Shown here: positions 6,851 to 9,696 of the stretch, piece by piece
How positions within the stretch are numbered: the first letter of the stretch is position 1
How the letters are laid out: every line of letters starts with the position of its first letter
Assembly (NCBI GenBank): GCA_964579725.1
Contig: CAZOHG010000097.1
Span: 1-9,696 of the forward strand
Direction of reading: 5' to 3'
Length of the DNA: 9,696 nt
Source: CAZOHG01 sp964579725
Lineage (GTDB): Bacteria > Zhuqueibacterota > JdFR-76 > BMS3Abin05
Position numbers and translations under genes: made by a program
Notes under the pieces: model-generated
What the model was told of the DNA's origin: nothing
Seen by the model: the letters and a program-made list of their open reading frames with translations, nothing else
The model's database searches: none

Positions 6851-7019
6851 ATTTGGAATTTCTTCTCAAAAGAGCTGTTTTCCTCATTTTGAAGTTTTTG
6901 TACCTGTTTCAGAGAGTTGTCCGGCAAGTAGTGTTTTAAGTTTTTTCCCGGGGGCATGGCGATTGCGGCGCTCGCGAAGCCCGCTTTGCGCGATAATTTG
7001 TCGGTTGTTCGCTCTTTGA

Positions 7020-7038
7020 TTTGTACATTGGGTACAAA
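7020..7038. promoter_or_regulatory. Perfect inverted repeat TTTGTAC-N5-GTACAAA, possible operator
   Basis: Two 7-base arms (7020-7026 and 7032-7038) with a 5-base spacer ATTGG form a perfect dyad of 19 bases, about 80 bases before the protease start and next to an AT-rich tract (AAAAAATTTTTAA, 7036-7048). Size and symmetry fit a binding site for a dimeric regulator. No regulator gene is in view, so this is a structural observation with an inferred role. Confidence 0.4.
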
Positions 7039-7062
7039 AAATTTTTAAGGATTTTTAGAACC

Positions 7063-7080
7063 GTTTTCCGTTTGGAAAAC
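7063..7080. repeat. Short perfect hairpin upstream of the protease gene
   Basis: GTTTTCC (7063-7069) and GGAAAAC (7074-7080) pair perfectly around a 4-base loop GTTT. No T run follows on either strand, so it is not a standard terminator; it would lie in the 5' untranslated region or overlap the promoter of the gene at 7119. Confidence 0.45.
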
Positions 7081-7118
7081 ACCAAAAGTGATTGCGTTCA
7101 TTCTTGCTGGAGAGTACA

Positions 7119-9696
7119 ATGAAAATTTCCGCGCGGAAGCACAGGGGGAATCTTTGGATTGGGTTGGGATTTATTTTGTTCCTTTTTTTGTTTTCTTATA
7201 ATACCCTTGCCGCTTCTTCAACCACCGTCGTTTTTTCTTTTTCTCAAAAAGACCTTCGTTTTTCAAAATGGCATCGATTTGACAAGGTTCAATTTCGCGA
7301 AGGGGAAATAACCCGGGAACCGGGCAAACCGCAACTTCCTGCGGTTGCGCGAAGAATCATCCTCCCGTCGAATGCCGAGAATATTTCAATAGAAGTGACG
7401 GCTCTGGATTCTACCGTTCTGCCGGGAACATTTCTAATTTTACCTGCGCAAAAACCGCGCGTTTTGTCGGCTCGGGGGCCTATTTCTTGGACGCCGCCGG
7501 ATCCTGAAACGTACGCTTCGTCCCACGCCTACCCTCACACGTTGGGTCGAACCGAGGGGGCATATTCTTTTTTCGGCACTCGCTTTGCCGAGGTTGTCCT
7601 GTACCCGCTGCGGTTTCTTCCTGCCGATCAAAAACTTGTGTTGTTCACCAAACTTCAGGTAAAAGTACGCTATTCCGAAGGCCGTCCTTCTCAACAGACC
7701 GGTACGGTGCCGGCCGCTTTGCCGAAGGATGTCTTAGAGGATATTCGGAACTTTTTTGGGGAAAAGAAAAGCCCGATTCAAACTGAAATTTTAGGGGAAA
7801 GAGTGACGTCTCAGCAGTCGATTCCTTATTTGATTATTACCGATTCGTCTTTTGTAAAAGCTTTTCGACCTTTAGCCGAATGGAAAACCCGAAAAGGGCT
7901 TCGAACGAGAATTTTAACCACACAAGCCATTTCGGAAAAGTACTACGGGCGGGATTTGGCGGAAAAAGTTCGTGGCTGCATTGGCTATTACCACCAATTT
8001 CACCGGACGCTGTGGGTACTTCTCGGCGGCGACGTTCGGTATGTACCCCTTCGCTACGCCTGGGCAATGGATTGTGAAGCCCATTATGCCCCGAATGAAA
8101 ACAATATTCCCGCCGATATTTATTTTTCAGATTTAGATGGCATCTGGGACGCCAACAAAAACGGCATTTTCGGGGAAGTCAAGGACCGCATTAATCTTTA
8201 CCCGGACGTTTTTGTGGGGCGATTTTCAGCCAGTTCTCCGGAAAATGTGACGACAATGGTTCAAAAAGTTCTGACCTACGAGAAAAATCCTCCAATGGAT
8301 TACACGACCCGAATGCTATTTTTGGCCATGGTTCTCTGGCAGAATCCGTACACTGATTCGGGTGAAGGGAAAAATTACATTGGCAGCGCTTTTGTCCCGG
8401 AGCAGTTCAAACCGATTACCAAACTGTACGAATCTCTCGGAAATGAAAACGTCGCTGCCGCTACCAATGCCATAAATTCAGGGTACAATATTGTTAATCA
8501 CGATGGACACGCCTGGTACAACAGTCTGGGCATGGGGGAAGATTATTTCGGGCTTTGGGATGCCGACCACCTGGAAAACGGGCCGCGCTATTCCATCTTC
8601 TTTTCAATTGGCTGTTGGCCCGGTGCCTTTGACAAGGATTGTATGGCGGAACATCTGACCCGAAATCCCAATGGCGGGATGGTGGCATTTATAGGCAATT
8701 CCCGTTACGGGTGGGGATCGCCTGGAAATCCCGAATTCGGGTATTCCGACCGCTTTGACCAACAGTTTTTCCGGCAGATTTTTAAAAAGAAGGTGTCGCA
8801 TATCGGTGAAGCCCTGGCTTTGGCCAAAGCTGCATTGGTGCCTTTTGCCCGAAGCGCCAATGTGTACCGGTGGTGTGAGTACGAAATTAATCTGTTCGGC
8901 GATCCCGAAATGCCGCTGTGGACGCAGCGGCCTCAAAAATTGTGGGTTGAACTGCCCGGAAAAGTCCTGCCCGATTCCAGCCTCATAACCGTAACCGTTC
9001 GGGACAGTGCTACCGGGCTTCCGGTATCCAACGCCCGCGTTTGTTTTGACCAGCCGGGGCACGTGTACGCCACAGGATTGACTGACGAGACCGGCCAGTT
9101 TGCGTTTTTTCTGAAAGGTGCGACCGGTGACACCACCCTCTGGCTGACCATCACGGCACCCAATTTTCTTCCTTATGAAAAGGGTTGTGACGTCCGTATG
9201 GCTGGTCGTTTCGTTCGGGTGGTTCACGCCCATATTGACGACAGTGCCGGAAATGGAGACGGTATTGTCAACCCAGGTGAGAGGGTTCGTTTGAAGGGAT
9301 TCCTAAAAAATTTCGGAACCGAGACAGCCACCAATGTTCAGGTTGTGTTGTCCCGAAATGCCTTTTTCCGTGCTTTCTCAGATAGTGTCTTCACCGTTCC
9401 GTCGATTGCACCCGGCGATTCGGTTGTTTTCGAGGGATTTTCGGTGGGTATTTCTCCTTTGGCAAAAGACGGCGACGTTGTACCTTTCCACCTGACCCTT
9501 CGAGGAAACGGCGGTGAAACCTGGCAGTCTATTGTGCCTTTTGTAGTCGGTATCCCGTGTATTCGGATTACCCGGTATCGTGTGGACGACCGTGCAGAGG
9601 GGAACGGGAATTTTATTCCGGATTTCGGTGAACATTTTGATTTTCGGGTTTATCTCGAAAATGAAGGTCATGGGTACGCCCGGGGTCTTTCTGTAG
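7119..9696 (+). CDS. Secreted C25 (gingipain-like) family cysteine protease, 3' end outside window
   Basis: An open frame of 859 codons from ATG 7119 to the window edge, with GGAGAG at 7109-7114 just upstream. Residues 1-31/32 are a signal peptide (hydrophobic LGFILFLFLF core, LAA cleavage). Residues about 33-230 match the C25 propeptide style (PGKPQLPAVARRIILP). The catalytic domain spans about 235-601: IPYLIITDSSF, LLGGDVRYVPLR (301-312), a Ca-binding-like Asp cluster SDLDGIWDANKNG (from Asp338), catalytic His464 in NHDGHAWYNSLG, catalytic Cys499 in SIGCWPGAFD, then GGMVAFIGNSRYGW and the family-typical LFGDPEMPLW (592-601). The His-Cys spacing of 35 matches gingipains (about 33). Next come an Ig/carboxypeptidase-regulatory-like domain (about 607-690) and two beta domains opened by NGDG-PGE-type motifs (711-721, 828-838). 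Such proteases are T9SS cargo with a C-terminal signal, expected beyond the window. Cleavage specificity cannot be read here. Confidence 0.92.
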   Translation, partial: MKISARKHRGNLWIGLGFILFLFLFSYNTLAASSTTVVFSFSQKDLRFSKWHRFDKVQFREGEITREPGKPQLPAVARRIILPSNAENISIEVTALDSTVLPGTFLILPAQKPRVLSARGPISWTPPDPETYASSHAYPHTLGRTEGAYSFFGTRFAEVVLYPLRFLPADQKLVLFTKLQVKVRYSEGRPSQQTGTVPAALPKDVLEDIRNFFGEKKSPIQTEILGERVTSQQSIPYLIITDSSFVKAFRPLAEWKTRKGLRTRILTTQAISEKYYGRDLAEKVRGCIGYYHQFHRTLWVLLGGDVRYVPLRYAWAMDCEAHYAPNENNIPADIYFSDLDGIWDANKNGIFGEVKDRINLYPDVFVGRFSASSPENVTTMVQKVLTYEKNPPMDYTTRMLFLAMVLWQNPYTDSGEGKNYIGSAFVPEQFKPITKLYESLGNENVAAATNAINSGYNIVNHDGHAWYNSLGMGEDYFGLWDADHLENGPRYSIFFSIGCWPGAFDKDCMAEHLTRNPNGGMVAFIGNSRYGWGSPGNPEFGYSDRFDQQFFRQIFKKKVSHIGEALALAKAALVPFARSANVYRWCEYEINLFGDPEMPLWTQRPQKLWVELPGKVLPDSSLITVTVRDSATGLPVSNARVCFDQPGHVYATGLTDETGQFAFFLKGATGDTTLWLTITAPNFLPYEKGCDVRMAGRFVRVVHAHIDDSAGNGDGIVNPGERVRLKGFLKNFGTETATNVQVVLSRNAFFRAFSDSVFTVPSIAPGDSVVFEGFSVGISPLAKDGDVVPFHLTLRGNGGETWQSIVPFVVGIPCIRITRYRVDDRAEGNGNFIPDFGEHFDFRVYLENEGHGYARGLSV

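Larger units (their letters stand above)
6851..7118. other. Non-coding interval between terminator and C25 protease gene
   Basis: 268 bases without a supportable gene; short frames here have no ribosome binding site or protein-like composition. It holds three inverted repeats: 6973-6990 (CGCGAAG/CTTTGCG, one G-U pair), 7020-7038 (TTTGTAC/GTACAAA) and 7063-7080 (GTTTTCC/GGAAAAC). The promoter of the protease gene must be here or in the terminator flank, but I cannot place convincing -35 and -10 elements. Confidence 0.6.

Noticed and set aside
6973..6990. Hairpin CGCGAAG/CTTTGCG considered as a second terminator or REP-like element
   Set aside because: No T run follows on either strand and only one copy is present in the window, so it is not called as a separate feature.
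6798..7019. 73-codon frame after the 712-residue protein gene
   Set aside because: It contains the whole terminator hairpin and has Arg/Ser/Cys-rich low-quality composition.
1..9696. Search for transposons, CRISPR repeats, tRNA or rRNA genes, toxin-antitoxin or defence genes
   Set aside because: Nothing recognisable; all coding sequence is accounted for by five envelope or secreted-protein genes.

Overview
The window looks like chromosomal DNA from a Gram-negative bacterium of the Fibrobacterota-Chlorobiota-Bacteroidota (FCB) superphylum, probably outside classical Bacteroidota (Calditrichota, KSB1 or Marinimicrobia-like lineages are the best guess). The basis is the combination of a TonB-dependent receptor C-terminus, a PorV/PorQ-family outer-membrane protein, two exported proteins ending in type IX secretion (T9SS) type A-like sorting domains (PNPY and YPNPFNP motifs), and a gingipain-like C25 protease. 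Base composition is moderate and all starts have good Shine-Dalgarno sequences. The lineage is inferred from protein style only; no rRNA or marker gene is present.

Layout: every real gene is on the plus strand. (1) 1-176 is the 3' end of a TonB-dependent receptor gene. (2) 237-3293 encodes a 1018-residue exported multidomain protein with a fibronectin type III-like domain and a T9SS-like C-terminal domain. (3) 3391-4413 encodes a 340-residue PorV/PorQ-family beta-barrel protein. These three have short gaps (60 and 97 bases), no visible terminator between them, and probably form one operon. (4) After a 212-base leader that carries three strong Shine-Dalgarno-like sequences, 4626-6764 encodes a 712-residue exported protein with an N-terminal beta-rich region, an Ig-like domain, a glutamine-amidotransferase-like fold without a recognisable nucleophile, and a T9SS C-terminal domain. 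A very good intrinsic terminator (6801-6850) follows. (5) After a 354-base non-coding interval with several inverted repeats, a secreted C25 family cysteine protease starts at 7119 and is cut off by the window end at 859 residues; its catalytic His and Cys are visible.

How they may work together: everything here is cell-envelope or secreted biology. The receptor, the large surface protein and the PorV-like barrel resemble a receptor/surface-lipoprotein-like/export-partner cassette, in which a TonB receptor imports a substrate and a T9SS cargo is delivered to the surface with a PorV-like shuttle. The second cargo and the C25 protease appear to be separate transcription units that use the same secretion route. 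No mobile element, CRISPR array, tRNA or rRNA was found.
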